From positions 1 through 64,000 of the IMG/VR virus record IMGVR_UViG_3300009149_000027: a stretch of 64,000 nt of DNA. One strand, 5' to 3'. Under the pieces are notes generated by a model. The model saw nothing but the letters and a program-made list of their open reading frames with translations. It did no database searches and was not told the DNA's origin. The position numbers and the translations under genes are program-made. Positions 15,445 through 23,153 of the stretch are shown piece by piece; the stretch's first letter is position 1; every line of letters starts with the position of its first letter. The stretch comes from a virus.

Positions 15445-16206
15445 TCAAAAAGCCAGGTGCGTTCCCAGCCGCTTGGCGTATTCCACCAGCACTGCCTCCG
15501 GCACGTTGTCCTGGTCCAGCGCCCCGTCCCAAGCCGCCGCCGGGTGGCCGTCCCGGTACGTTGTCATGGAGACCCTCGTATGTATCCGATGATCCACCAC
15601 CGACACGAAGAAGTGATAGTCGCTGTAGTTCTGGTCCGCCCGCAATAATCTGTCTATCTCCTCAACCCCCGCCATTGCACTGGGGGCCTCCGCCAACCGA
15701 CCTACAATCTCCCTCAGTACGGCCGTATCCGACGCATCCGCCGCCAACCCATAGGCATTGATGGCATTGTCTCGCACAGCGGGGGACAGGGAATGCAACT
15801 TCCCTTCTTTTTCCGTGTCATAGTCCAGCGTACCCTGACGGGGCCATGTGCCCAGTTTGCCGATTGAGTTGGCGACACGGGCAGGCAGGGCCAGCACCGT
15901 TTCGGGCGACAATCCAGCCCCCGCAACCAGGCGCACGTAATCCCTGGTGCGCTGTTGCAACGTTTCCATGCTGACGGTCACGACACCCCGATTGCGACAC
16001 TCGAAAACGAAGGACCGCAGCCACCCCTCCCAGCTATCAGATTCGTCCCGCCAAAGCTGTAGTTCGTAGATGTCGAATAGGTGGGCATAGCCCTGGAATG
16101 CCCACCGATCTGCCTCGTGAAAACAAGTTATCGCCTGCTCCGATAGCTGGAACAGACGATTCACAACGAGATGGGCAGGCGCTTCAATGACCAAATCAGT
16201 TTGCAT
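15445..16206 (-). CDS. Hypothetical helical protein, 253 aa
   Basis: Predominantly helical with many Trp/Arg residues (LWRDESDSWEGWLRSFVFEC, TLQQRTRDYVRLVAGAG). The middle resembles a ParB-like helical region (LALPARVANSIGKLGTW), but no nuclease or ATPase motif is visible. Last gene of the long leftward operon. Function unknown. Confidence 0.6.
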   Translation of the reverse strand: MQTDLVIEAPAHLVVNRLFQLSEQAITCFHEADRWAFQGYAHLFDIYELQLWRDESDSWEGWLRSFVFECRNRGVVTVSMETLQQRTRDYVRLVAGAGLSPETVLALPARVANSIGKLGTWPRQGTLDYDTEKEGKLHSLSPAVRDNAINAYGLAADASDTAVLREIVGRLAEAPSAMAGVEEIDRLLRADQNYSDYHFFVSVVDHRIHTRVSMTTYRDGHPAAAWDGALDQDNVPEAVLVEYAKRLGTHLAF

Positions 16207-16336
16207 GATTCACCCCCATGTCCGCCACCTTCCGCCACACCGCCGCACCCATCCACCCCAAACACAACAAAGCCGCCATCACATAGACGGCGGCCAGGGT
16301 GATACTGGTTTCGAGACGGGCTAGGGATTGCGTCAT
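16196..16336 (-). CDS. Small membrane protein, 46 aa
   Basis: ATG at 16336 (MTQSLARLETSITLAAVYVM) with GGAG upstream; one membrane segment (residues about 11-34) and a short basic tail. It overlaps both neighbours. The arrangement inside a tightly packed operon supports a real gene. Confidence 0.5.
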   Translation of the reverse strand: MTQSLARLETSITLAAVYVMAALLCLGWMGAAVWRKVADMGVNHAN

Positions 16337-16680
16337 GTGTGGCTCCAACTGGACCCGAAAGCGCCGGGGTGCGTGGCTGTGCTGATGTTACCGGGGGACG
16401 TGGTGGCCGCGGTAAGCGTGTCACCGATTGTGATCTTGTCGTTTTTCCCGGACATAGGATCGCCCGCCCAAAGTTTCGTGTGTTCGCATCTACCGTCAGG
16501 ATAAGGAAACGGCGTAGCAGGCTGGCCGTAGTATGGCACGGTCACGGACTTTTCAGTCTCACGCTTGCTAAAAAGATCGTGCAATTCAGCATACAGTTTC
16601 CAAGCGTCGTCAACGGATAGCGAGAAAAACGCTTTTTTGCCGTCAAGTGCCGTAACCTTTGCTGTGATTTCTATGGGCAT
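16333..16680 (-). CDS. Hypothetical protein, 115 aa
   Basis: The start at 16680 (MPIEITAKVTALDGKKAFFS) has CCAGGAGCG upstream. The N-terminal half looks like an alpha/beta domain (FFSLSVDDAWKLYAELHDLF); the C-terminal half is polar. No family recognised. Confidence 0.6.
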   Translation of the reverse strand: MPIEITAKVTALDGKKAFFSLSVDDAWKLYAELHDLFSKRETEKSVTVPYYGQPATPFPYPDGRCEHTKLWAGDPMSGKNDKITIGDTLTAATTSPGNISTATHPGAFGSSWSHT

Positions 16681-17006
16681 GGGTTGCGCTCCTGGGTGGC
16701 TGATACCGCAGAACGGTATCGTTGCCGTGCCTACACGTGGCAGGTCGGCATGGGGGGACGTGAATGTGGGGCTATTCCCACGTGGCACGTGAGAACGCCC
16801 CTGGAGAAATCTTACTGCCAAAACGTGCGGTGTGTCTTGGCGGCTACTCTCTACCTGCCGTCTGATGTTGCCTAGAAAGTCTGTGGTCGGCAATTGACAC
16901 GAACAGGCTAGTAGCCTTGGAACGATGCACGTTCAAACATCAGCATATCACAGAAGACGACGCAATGCAACAGGATGCGAAGAATTCGTGGAGGGTGTCT
17001 TTATGC
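16681..17006. other. Intergenic stretch, no gene seen
   Basis: About 325 bases between the 16680 and 17007 genes. Two CACGTG palindromes lie close together near 16780-16792. I find no supported reading frame, promoter or RNA gene. Confidence 0.4.
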
Positions 17007-17234
17007 CTAGCTATGCTCCGCTCTATGGCAGTCCCGGCACAACGACCGTAAATTCCATGGCCTGTAAGATCCACCGTCCGCAACCCGCCGCTTATGATCT
17101 ACTTCCAGCCACATGCCGCCATACTTCGCCTTCGCCCCGCACTCACGGCACCTATAACCGTCGCGCTCAAGGACCGCCGTCCTCAGTACCCGCCAGCGGA
17201 AGCTCTCACCGTCGTAGCGGTGGCCGGACTTCAT
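17007..17234 (-). CDS. Small HNH endonuclease
   Basis: 75 residues. RDGYRCRECGA, LEVDHK, WNLRSLCRDCHRAEHS gives the HNH core (His in VDHK, Asn in WNL, final His in DCH) with two CxxC zinc pairs. Such minimal HNH proteins act as nicking or homing nucleases, and some phage versions assist packaging. It is far from the terminase genes here, so a homing or operon-resident role is as likely. Confidence 0.85.
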   Translation of the reverse strand: MKSGHRYDGESFRWRVLRTAVLERDGYRCRECGAKAKYGGMWLEVDHKRRVADGGSYRPWNLRSLCRDCHRAEHS

Positions 17235-17302
17235 GCCGATGGAGAGGATGAGGGCAACGAATTGCTAGTAGATGATGCGGATCGTGTAGATGCCTCTGTG
17301 TT

Positions 17303-17530
17303 TTACTTCCTGTCCAATATGTCGGTTTTTTCCCACAGGTTGCACTTGCCGTTGCAGGACACCCTGATTGAGCCGTCAAAAATTAGTATTTTGCCGATTA
17401 CATCCACAAGCGGATCTTGCATTCTGGTGCAATAAAACGCCATCATCGATCTTAGCATATCATGCTCCATCACAGAATAGTCGCAGTTCATGCAGCTATC
17501 CTGTTCGATGTATATTAGCCTCGTTTTCAT
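17303..17530 (-). CDS. Hypothetical Cys-containing protein, 75 aa
   Basis: The start at 17530 (MKTRLIYIEQDSCMNCDY) overlaps the previous stop. CxxC (DSCMNCDY) and CNGKC pairs suggest zinc binding. No named family. Confidence 0.6.
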   Translation of the reverse strand: MKTRLIYIEQDSCMNCDYSVMEHDMLRSMMAFYCTRMQDPLVDVIGKILIFDGSIRVSCNGKCNLWEKTDILDRK

Positions 17531-18009
17531 CCTCTTACCCACTCCCCCTCCCTCAACCCCAGCGCCACCACGGTGTCAACAAGCTCGCCCCCGTCGCAAT
17601 CCATTGTCGGGCAGGCCTTCCCGGCCACCGCCTCGCCGCACAACATGCACGTTCGCTCCCCAGGGGCCACCCGGATCACCACGCCCTCGATGCCGTCCCA
17701 GCCGCACGGCAGGTCCGGCACGTCTCGCACCGTGGGCGGCTTAGGTGGGCGGTTGGCCGGTGCATTGAACTGGTCCCCGGCAGACTTGCTGCTTAAAACA
17801 TTTTTCGACGACAGGCTATCCCGCCATACCTTGCGCCCCTGCTCTCTGGTGCGCGGTTCGATACCGTGCGCTTTTAGAATCCGGTGAATCTTTTCCCGGC
17901 CAGTCCGATACTCAGCTTTGAGGGCAGAGAACGAAGTCCCAGCGGCGTACTTCTCCGCTATCTCTTTTTCTTGTATTTTCGTCAATTCCGTGCCAATGCC
18001 CTGCGCCAT
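17527..18009 (-). CDS. HTH protein with C-terminal zinc-like motif, 160 aa
   Basis: The N-terminal part (EIAEKYAAGTSFSALKAEYR, then TGREKIHRILKAHGIEPRT) is a resolvase-type helix-turn-helix. After a proline linker the C-terminal part has CMLCGEAVAGKACP and one more Cys, likely binding zinc. Probably a DNA-binding protein; target unknown. A GTG three codons earlier is an alternative start. Confidence 0.65.
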   Translation of the reverse strand: MAQGIGTELTKIQEKEIAEKYAAGTSFSALKAEYRTGREKIHRILKAHGIEPRTREQGRKVWRDSLSSKNVLSSKSAGDQFNAPANRPPKPPTVRDVPDLPCGWDGIEGVVIRVAPGERTCMLCGEAVAGKACPTMDCDGGELVDTVVALGLREGEWVRG

Positions 18010-18102
18010 CGTCAACACTCACTTTCATATTGATTGCTTACCCTCGGCAGCCTGCGACCATCCCATTGCCCGCTCGCCGTCTGGTTATGTCGTTTCGGAC
18101 TA

Positions 18103-18387
18103 TCAATCTAATGTGGCGAAATGGTCAGCCAAGTCCCCCCAGTCCACAAGGGCCGAACCCCCATCCGGCGGATATATCCAGCCGCCCGCCGACTGCCAAT
18201 AGCCCAGGTCTCTGGCCTTCCTGGCGGTTTTCTTTTCCCACCACATTGGTTCGTGGCCGGGACACCAGCCAACGAATGGAGCGCCGGTGTAGCGCTTCAC
18301 GGGCCACGGAGGGGCATCCTCGCTGCGACCAGACGGAACGAACGAACCCTCGTCAACTAAATCTATGCTATCTGAAAACTGTTTCAT
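18103..18387 (-). CDS. Hypothetical protein, 94 aa
   Basis: The start at 18387 (MKQFSDSIDLVDEG) follows AAAGGAGATAGACGG. Rich in Trp/Pro/Gly (WCPGHEPMWWEKKTARKARD, GGWIYPPDGG). No family recognised. Overlaps the previous gene's end by four bases. Confidence 0.65.
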   Translation of the reverse strand: MKQFSDSIDLVDEGSFVPSGRSEDAPPWPVKRYTGAPFVGWCPGHEPMWWEKKTARKARDLGYWQSAGGWIYPPDGGSALVDWGDLADHFATLD

Positions 18388-18635
18388 CCGTCTATCTCCT
18401 TTGTCGATTCCTGCGAATAAAATCGCCCACATACCTCGCACGTCGCCTTGAAGCGCAACCAGCGCACCGAACCCGCCCGCTTCACCGTGGCCCGCAACGT
18501 GATGGGCGTCAAGTCCATAGCTATCTGGCCCTCAACCGGATGCCCGCAGACGATGGGGTAGCCCGTGGCGATGAAGCGGCGGGCGCTGGTGAAGTTGCGT
18601 AGAGCGTCGGGGACTGCGTTGTCTACGGTTGGCAT
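18384..18635 (-). CDS. Hypothetical protein, 83 aa
   Basis: Has a single CxxC (CEVCGRFYSQ) near the C-terminus and a further Cys-Gly-His (IVCGHPVEG), suggesting metal binding. Overlaps neighbours on both sides. Function unknown. Confidence 0.6.
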   Translation of the reverse strand: MPTVDNAVPDALRNFTSARRFIATGYPIVCGHPVEGQIAMDLTPITLRATVKRAGSVRWLRFKATCEVCGRFYSQESTKEIDG

Positions 18636-19075
18636 GGGTGGGCCTCTCTGATAAACTCAATAATCGGCTGAATGTTATCATAGTCAAGCATGTCGCTGGT
18701 CAGCCGGAACACTCGCCAGCCAGCCAGGATTGCGGCGTTATATTTTATTGCGTCATTCCGATACCCCTCATGCCGATTGTGCCGCCCATTGCCCCGTGTC
18801 CCTCCCTCCACTTCAACCGCGACCATCGTTTTGGTGCAGGCAAAGTCAAAGGCCCATTTGCGGGTTGGATGGAATCTGTACTCACGAATCAGCGTAGGCC
18901 CCTCAAAAGCCCACCACGCCTGCGAGAACGTCGCTTCTAGTGTGGACTGTCCCCCAGTGACCTTAGACGCCATAGCAGGCCGCTGTGGGGCTGTGGAGGC
19001 GTCCTGGTTCTCTAGGGCGAGATGCGGATTGTTCCGCAACTGCTGAATTAGGAATTCTTCGGTGAAATTCGTCAT
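18623..19075 (-). CDS. PD-(D/E)XK-type endonuclease (DUF559/VRR-like)
   Basis: 150 residues, start at 19075 overlapping the previous stop. EYRFHPTRKWAFDFAC followed by VAVEVEGGTRGNGRHNR gives the D...ExE core of a restriction-like nuclease, then a YNAAILAGWRVFRLTSDM segment typical of small phage nucleases of this type. Likely a structure-specific or resolvase-like nuclease used in replication or recombination. Confidence 0.8.
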   Translation of the reverse strand: MTNFTEEFLIQQLRNNPHLALENQDASTAPQRPAMASKVTGGQSTLEATFSQAWWAFEGPTLIREYRFHPTRKWAFDFACTKTMVAVEVEGGTRGNGRHNRHEGYRNDAIKYNAAILAGWRVFRLTSDMLDYDNIQPIIEFIREAHPCQP

Positions 19076-19299
19076 CCCGTCACCCAAAAATCTCTCACGC
19101 TTACCACCGGCGCTGGATCCCTGATAGTTTTATTGACTTCTTCCCGCCAAACTTGGTACGGGTAATGCTCGCGCAACCCAAATGGATAGGCAGCGAAAAG
19201 CAGCTTCTTCAATTCATCACCACTGGCGTTAGGGTTATCTGTTTGCACACCCCGAATCACAAATTGCGCTTGCTCTCGCCATGTTCGTTGTTTTCTCAT
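19072..19299 (-). CDS. Hypothetical protein, 75 aa
   Basis: Contains LKKLLFAAYPFGLREHYPYQ then VWREEVN, a YPFGxRxxxPYxxWxxE pattern found in small phage proteins next to nucleases. Role unknown. It directly precedes the nuclease gene with overlap, so the two are coupled. Confidence 0.65.
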   Translation of the reverse strand: MRKQRTWREQAQFVIRGVQTDNPNASGDELKKLLFAAYPFGLREHYPYQVWREEVNKTIRDPAPVVSVRDFWVTG

Positions 19300-19502
19300 C
19301 CCGTCACCCTAGCACCCTCCCTAATCATAGCCTCCCATTCAGAAGTACCGTCTACAAAAAGTTCACATTCCTGACTGGGCCACCGCCAGCGGTAACACGC
19401 CGTGCAAACCCGCTGCACCTGCCCAGCCGCTTGGCGACTGTCTGCCTGGGCAAAGTTGACGGTTTGTGTTTGGCATTTGGCTATTTGCGTTTTGCGTGTC
19501 AT
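19296..19502 (-). CDS. Hypothetical protein, 68 aa
   Basis: Has VCTACYRWRWPSQECELFV, a CxxC plus Cys likely to bind zinc. Starts within the end of the small membrane gene at 19499. Function unknown. Confidence 0.6.
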   Translation of the reverse strand: MTRKTQIAKCQTQTVNFAQADSRQAAGQVQRVCTACYRWRWPSQECELFVDGTSEWEAMIREGARVTG

Positions 19503-19633
19503 CGTTCCCCCTTCCGCCGGGCATAATCCGCCCGGCGCTTTTTGTTATGTCGTGCTGACCAGATGCGCCCGAACACGAAGGCGAAGGCCAGCCACACGGC
19601 GTAAGCGGCCAGCCAGAATAGCGGGGAGGTCAA
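19499..19633 (-). CDS. Small membrane protein, 44 aa
   Basis: TTG start at 19633 overlaps the stop of the MazG-like gene (TTGA). One membrane segment (FWLAAYAVWLAFAFVFG) followed by a strongly basic tail (RHNKKRRADYARRKGER), so the tail should be cytoplasmic. Both ends overlap neighbours. Confidence 0.5.
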   Translation of the reverse strand: MTSPLFWLAAYAVWLAFAFVFGRIWSARHNKKRRADYARRKGER

Positions 19634-20061
19634 AACGTATCCGTCCCCCAGCCTTCGGGATGCCGATCCACCACATCCTGAGCCGTGGCGTTCTGGCTGC
19701 CGTAGATGATGCCACCGATTAGCCCATCTGCCTCCACCAGGCGTACCCTGCTGCGCCCGGCCTCGAATCCGTTGTGAAGATGGCCCCGTTGCTCGTCTGC
19801 CAAAATCTTCGTGCGTGTGGCTTCCTCCAAAGCTATCCCGCAAATATGGGAGATCTGGTACAGCACCACCAGCACGTCGGCGGCTTCCTCGGCGGTCCCG
19901 ACGTCCTTCCGCAATGCCCGACCCAACTCCCCGACCTCCTCAACCAGTCGCAAAAATTGCGCCATCAGTAGCGGATTTTTGGCGTTGGTCGGGATGGCGT
20001 CGGGTCCGTAGAATCCCCTACCCTGTACACTGGCAACGGCTTGCGCTTGTAGGTCATTCAT
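19630..20061 (-). CDS. MazG-like nucleotide pyrophosphohydrolase
   Basis: 143 residues. RLVEEVGELGRALRKDVGTA then EEAADVLVVLYQIS shows the EExxE...ExxD metal-binding pattern of the all-alpha MazG fold. These enzymes hydrolyse nucleoside triphosphates or (in some phages) lower ppGpp to keep host metabolism active. Sits in the middle of the leftward early operon. Confidence 0.8.
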   Translation of the reverse strand: MNDLQAQAVASVQGRGFYGPDAIPTNAKNPLLMAQFLRLVEEVGELGRALRKDVGTAEEAADVLVVLYQISHICGIALEEATRTKILADEQRGHLHNGFEAGRSRVRLVEADGLIGGIIYGSQNATAQDVVDRHPEGWGTDTF

Positions 20062-20296
20062 TCTCGATCTCCCCCGGCGTATCGCTCATCTCGCTTGACA
20101 CTACTGGCCTCTCAATAGTTGCGTATTGCTCCTCAAATTCAACTTGCGACCGAAAATTGAGTGCCTTGACAGCCTTATCGCAGGCGCTTACCATCTCGCC
20201 ACGAAAACCCGTACTGAATGGTTCATCCTCGTGATTTGCCCACGCGTTGACGAAGCACCCAAGCGCATCCAAGGCCACGTTCTCAAAGTTACTCAT
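20054..20296 (-). CDS. Hypothetical protein, 80 aa
   Basis: Helical, with NVALDALGCFVNAWANHED and an acidic C-terminus. Overlaps both neighbours. No family recognised. Confidence 0.6.
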   Translation of the reverse strand: MSNFENVALDALGCFVNAWANHEDEPFSTGFRGEMVSACDKAVKALNFRSQVEFEEQYATIERPVVSSEMSDTPGEIENE

Positions 20297-20624
20297 ACCT
20301 TTTATTCCCTCCCGTTAGACGCAAAGAATAACCCTCACACTCATGCACTGGAAACCCCATCAACTTCCCGCCATGCGTCAGTTTTCCCCAAGTATGCGCC
20401 ATGCCGTGTTGAAACATATATTCAGCCACATCGTCCGGGATGCCGTAAATTGCAATGTACTCATGTTCCCAAATTTGCGGAACCTCCCAATACACGGTCG
20501 CCGTGTTTACGTTTTCCGTTTTTAGCTCACGCAGCATGTCGTTTAGCCGCTCAAACGTTACTGCGTCAAATCCTGACGGGCCGTGTATGACAATCTTTTC
20601 AGCCGGGAATCTTCGCATTGTCAT
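20289..20624 (-). CDS. Hypothetical protein, 111 aa
   Basis: The start at 20624 (MTMRRFPAEKIVIHGPSG) follows GGGAAGGACACC. Contains FDAVTFERLNDMLRELKTEN and a YWEVPQIWEHEYIAIYGIP stretch. No family recognised. Start overlaps the stop of the gene at 20621. Confidence 0.6.
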   Translation of the reverse strand: MTMRRFPAEKIVIHGPSGFDAVTFERLNDMLRELKTENVNTATVYWEVPQIWEHEYIAIYGIPDDVAEYMFQHGMAHTWGKLTHGGKLMGFPVHECEGYSLRLTGGNKRYE

Positions 20625-20779
20625 GGTGTCCTTCCCTTTTGTGATTTGTGCCAGGCTTCGTCCCGGCGTGTCTCGGCGGCCTTGTACCCGGCCAGTGTTT
20701 TCGTCACCCACAGCAGCCCGCCGACGATAGCCAGGATGCCCAGGGTGATGATTGCGGCTTGTGCGTTGTGGAGCGTCAT
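20621..20779 (-). CDS. Small membrane protein, 52 aa
   Basis: MTLHNAQAAIITLGILAIVG continues to a membrane helix of about 22 residues and a basic tail. Overlaps both neighbouring genes by four bases. Similar in layout to the small membrane genes at 19499, 21058 and 21680. Confidence 0.5.
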   Translation of the reverse strand: MTLHNAQAAIITLGILAIVGGLLWVTKTLAGYKAAETRRDEAWHKSQKGRTP

Positions 20780-21057
20780 GGTGAAACCTCACTGATAAAA
20801 CGCTCCATTGCCCGAATCATCAATCGGTTTCTGCACATTCCTAGATTGTCAGCGGACTTTTCTATTTGTTCGTACAAATCAGCGCCGAACGATATGGTGA
20901 CCTTTCTTCTGGCCGGAAAGTCCTTGCATTGCACATGAATCGACCCCTTTGAATTTCTCCCCATGAGATCGGAAATCTCCTGATATGTGTATCCAAGATC
21001 GTACAGTTGGCGCATAGACAGATCCTTGTTGCGCCCATCGTTTGCATCCACCATCAT
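20776..21057 (-). CDS. HTH plus ribbon-helix-helix-like DNA-binding protein
   Basis: 93 residues. First half (MRQLYDLGYTYQEISDLMG) is a helix-turn-helix; second half (RRKVTISFGADLYEQIEKSA, then MCRNRLMIRAMERFI) has the strand-helix-helix pattern of CopG/Arc proteins. Two different DNA-binding modules in one short chain is uncommon. Probably a regulator. Confidence 0.65.
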   Translation of the reverse strand: MMVDANDGRNKDLSMRQLYDLGYTYQEISDLMGRNSKGSIHVQCKDFPARRKVTISFGADLYEQIEKSADNLGMCRNRLMIRAMERFISEVSP

Positions 21058-21162
21058 TTACCCCCAAAAGATCCAGCCAACAAACAGACCAAAAACAAAC
21101 AGACCGATAGTCGAAACCCATATAAAAATCTTTAATGCTTTCCTCAGCGGTTCAACGTCCAT
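21058..21162 (-). CDS. Small membrane protein, 34 aa
   Basis: ATG at 21162 with CAGGAGGGC upstream, an excellent ribosome binding site. MDVEPLRKALKIFIWVSTIG continues as one membrane helix to the end. The stop touches the next start. Confidence 0.55.
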   Translation of the reverse strand: MDVEPLRKALKIFIWVSTIGLFVFGLFVGWIFWG

Positions 21163-21264
21163 ATGCCCTCCTGTAGAATAAATGTTCCCCAATCGTCGCC
21201 ACCAGCACCAGCCCCGGCCAGTCCGGGCTAACGCTTGCGGCGTGGAAGTGCGTGGCGCCGTAAC

Positions 21265-21570
21265 TCACATGAACCAAGAAACAACCCACCCGAAAATAAG
21301 GGAAATGGCTGGAACCAGCACCACTTCTGTAATTATCAAAGAAACAGCGTCAACGGTATCACCATCGTTTTTAGATGGCCTGGCCTGACGAGTCAAAAAA
21401 GAGACTACCATGCAAAAACCAATTGCAGGAACCAAGAATAACGGCTGAACCCCAAAGGTGGGGACGATAAACCACGACCATAGTTTTACCAGAACAAAAC
21501 CATTAATCACAGATCCAACAGAAATTACCCCTACACCAGACACGATTAAAATCATTAACTTTTTCATCAT
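21265..21570 (-). CDS. Membrane protein, 101 aa, three helices
   Basis: The start at 21570 (MMKKLMILIVSGVGVISVGS) overlaps the previous stop. Helices at about residues 4-24, 41-57 and 78-99. LVKLWSWFIVPTFGVQPL followed by AIGFCMVVSFLT resembles a membrane protein seen repeatedly in phage early regions, role unknown. Confidence 0.65.
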   Translation of the reverse strand: MMKKLMILIVSGVGVISVGSVINGFVLVKLWSWFIVPTFGVQPLFLVPAIGFCMVVSFLTRQARPSKNDGDTVDAVSLIITEVVLVPAISLIFGWVVSWFM

Positions 21571-21683
21571 TCCCCCCAAGGTGAACTTTCATAAAAAGGT
21601 GTCGGCCATACACTTTCTAATTCGTTGCGAAATTCCCAAAGTTCTTTGTGCGCTTGTTGCAGAATATTGGTGGTGTCCGTCAT
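21567..21683 (-). CDS. Small protein, 38 aa
   Basis: ATG at 21683 after GGGAGGACGGACC. MTDTTNILQQAHKELWEFRN is helical; the stop overlaps the next start. Too short for a domain call. Confidence 0.45.
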   Translation of the reverse strand: MTDTTNILQQAHKELWEFRNELESVWPTPFYESSPWGE

Positions 21684-21805
21684 TGGTCCGTCCTCCCTTT
21701 CCGCAAAACGATAATGCAGGTCAGTACCACAAACAGCCCCATCAGGGCAAGAATAAACAGCCCCATGCCAATCCAAGCCCAAACAAATCCATAGGCGGGG
21801 TTCAC
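21680..21805 (-). CDS. Small membrane protein, 41 aa
   Basis: GTG start at 21805 overlaps the previous stop (GTGA). FVWAWIGMGLFILALMGLF and the following residues make one long membrane helix, then a basic tail (LRKGRTDQ). Stop overlaps the next ATG. Confidence 0.5.
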   Translation of the reverse strand: MNPAYGFVWAWIGMGLFILALMGLFVVLTCIIVLRKGRTDQ

Positions 21806-22029
21806 GATTCCCCCCTCTTCGCAATCTGGTATGCACGAAGAATAACGAAATCCTTATCCGCTTCCGTCGCCTCGAGGTCGTAGAGGACGGAGGCAGCGGC
21901 CTGGGCTATCTGGTCCAGCATTACGTCCTGGGCGGCGATCAGTTCGGCCTGCCGCACAATGACGGCCCGCTGGAAATCTCGCCACGCTTTGTCAGCGGCG
22001 GGGGCGATAGGGGCGGCTTGCGTTGTCAT
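21802..22029 (-). CDS. Hypothetical helical protein, 75 aa
   Basis: All-helical (AWRDFQRAVIVRQAELIAAQ, then VLYDLEATEADKDFVILRAY). Overlaps both neighbours. No family recognised. Confidence 0.6.
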   Translation of the reverse strand: MTTQAAPIAPAADKAWRDFQRAVIVRQAELIAAQDVMLDQIAQAAASVLYDLEATEADKDFVILRAYQIAKRGES

Positions 22030-22379
22030 GATGGTATTCTCCCTGTTTTCTCATATTCGGCAATAATTTGCGCTGCTGCCTCGTCGTCGAATGCGCCGTG
22101 TGTCTCTACGTCTGAGAAATAGAATCTGTCCGCTCCACAAGTCGGGCAAATCTCATCCCCGCCGTGTCCGTCCGATTCCGGGTCAATTTCGGGGCTGTCG
22201 GTGTAGGCGTGGCAGCCCGCACAGAACCATAGTTCGCCTCGTTCGGCGGTGGGTGGGTCCAGTTGACCGAAGAAGCTGGCCACCAGGTTGTCGTAGTACG
22301 CCACGCCCTGGCAATCAGCCATCAACTCGGCCAGTTGCTTGGTTTCCTCTTCGGTGAATGTGAATGCTATTTTTGCCAT
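22026..22379 (-). CDS. Zinc-ribbon hypothetical protein, 117 aa
   Basis: WFCAGCHAY and ICPTCGADRF form two CxxC pairs 30 residues apart, a zinc ribbon. Surrounding parts are acidic and helical. May bind nucleic acid or protein; role unknown. Confidence 0.65.
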   Translation of the reverse strand: MAKIAFTFTEEETKQLAELMADCQGVAYYDNLVASFFGQLDPPTAERGELWFCAGCHAYTDSPEIDPESDGHGGDEICPTCGADRFYFSDVETHGAFDDEAAAQIIAEYEKTGRIPS

Positions 22380-22410
22380 ATTGTTTCCTCGCTATGGGAT
22401 TCGTGTGGTA

Positions 22411-22611
22411 CTACCATTTGCGTAGCGCAAGTTTTCGGGCGTGCACACGGTGGCGCTGGCAGTGGTTTATGCACTTGCCGAGGGGCTTGCCGTTGCTGCC
22501 TTCGTCCTGCGACCAGTATTTCCCCGGCTCTCCACAAATGGCGCAAAATGCCAAAATCGTCTCCCGGTCAAAACTCAAGTTTTTTGGTGTCATGCGGTGA
22601 GTCTTTATCAT
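22411..22611 (-). CDS. Small zinc-finger-like protein, 66 aa
   Basis: FCAICGEPG then GKCINHCQRHR gives CxxC...CxxxC plus His, followed by a basic tail (HARKLALRKW). Likely a small nucleic-acid-binding or HNH-like remnant; the His/Asn set needed for HNH activity is incomplete. Confidence 0.6.
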   Translation of the reverse strand: MIKTHRMTPKNLSFDRETILAFCAICGEPGKYWSQDEGSNGKPLGKCINHCQRHRVHARKLALRKW

Positions 22612-22748
22612 GATGTCAATCCTCGTCGTGTGATTGGTGGCTGGTGCATCGGTCCGGTTGCCTCTGCCATGCGTCCAGTGTAGCAGAAAAACACGGCCCG
22701 AAGGTTAAGCCTAACCGACGACTTCCATACGTTTACCCTACGCTGCGC

Positions 22749-23138
22749 CTACAGCCCGATACGATACAGCCCCAATTTCCTGAGCGTATCCGCCCGCTTC
22801 GCCACCTCTTCCTGAAGCACCGGCGACACACCTTCGCCCTCCACGACCAGCACCCCGTCCCGCTCCACAATGCGAACGCTGAACATTTCGAGGCTGCGAG
22901 CGAACCGGCGGACGGCCGCCTTGGCTTCGATGTCCAGCTCGGTCTGCAAATCAGCGTCGATAGCAGCGCCGGGGAACGCTTCCTGCACCGTGGCGAGTTC
23001 GGACAACGGCGTCACCCAGCGGCGCAAGTCGGGCAGGTAGGTGCGGCTGGGCAGCGCTTTGGCGGTGGCGTAGTTGGCGGGGATAAAGGGGAAGTCGATC
23101 CAGATTTGGTTTTGGAACAGATGGAGGGTGGTGGTCAT
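22749..23138 (-). CDS. Hypothetical protein, 129 aa
   Basis: Contains IWIDFPFIPANYATAKALPS followed by YLPDLRRWVTPLSE, which faintly resembles HARP-type modules (xxPGxxxDxxxxxWxxPL) attached to helicases; only the pattern is seen. C-terminal part is helical and charged. It follows the helicase gene in the operon. Confidence 0.6.
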   Translation of the reverse strand: MTTTLHLFQNQIWIDFPFIPANYATAKALPSRTYLPDLRRWVTPLSELATVQEAFPGAAIDADLQTELDIEAKAAVRRFARSLEMFSVRIVERDGVLVVEGEGVSPVLQEEVAKRADTLRKLGLYRIGL

Positions 23139-23153
23139 GAGGTGGGTGTCCTT

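Larger units (their letters stand above)
11522..15733 (+). repeat. Dispersed TATCCGAY element, 13 copies
   Basis: TATCCGAC or TATCCGAT starts at 11522, 11531, 12188, 12505, 13095, 13814, 13975, 14058, 14425, 15305, 15422, 15583 and 15726, all on the + strand, often extended to TATCCGACGCATT. Six copies lie in leaders shortly before a ribosome binding site; others lie inside genes or between convergent genes. Further copies are at 9352 and 39152. Confidence 0.85.

Noticed and set aside
11522-15733. CRISPR-like array from the TATCCGAY copies
   Set aside because: Repeat unit is 8-13 bases, spacing irregular and copies lie in genes and leaders; no cas genes.
16780-16795. CACGTGGCACGTG as an operator
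   Set aside because: Two palindromes in an otherwise featureless spacer with no promoter nearby; too little to support a call.
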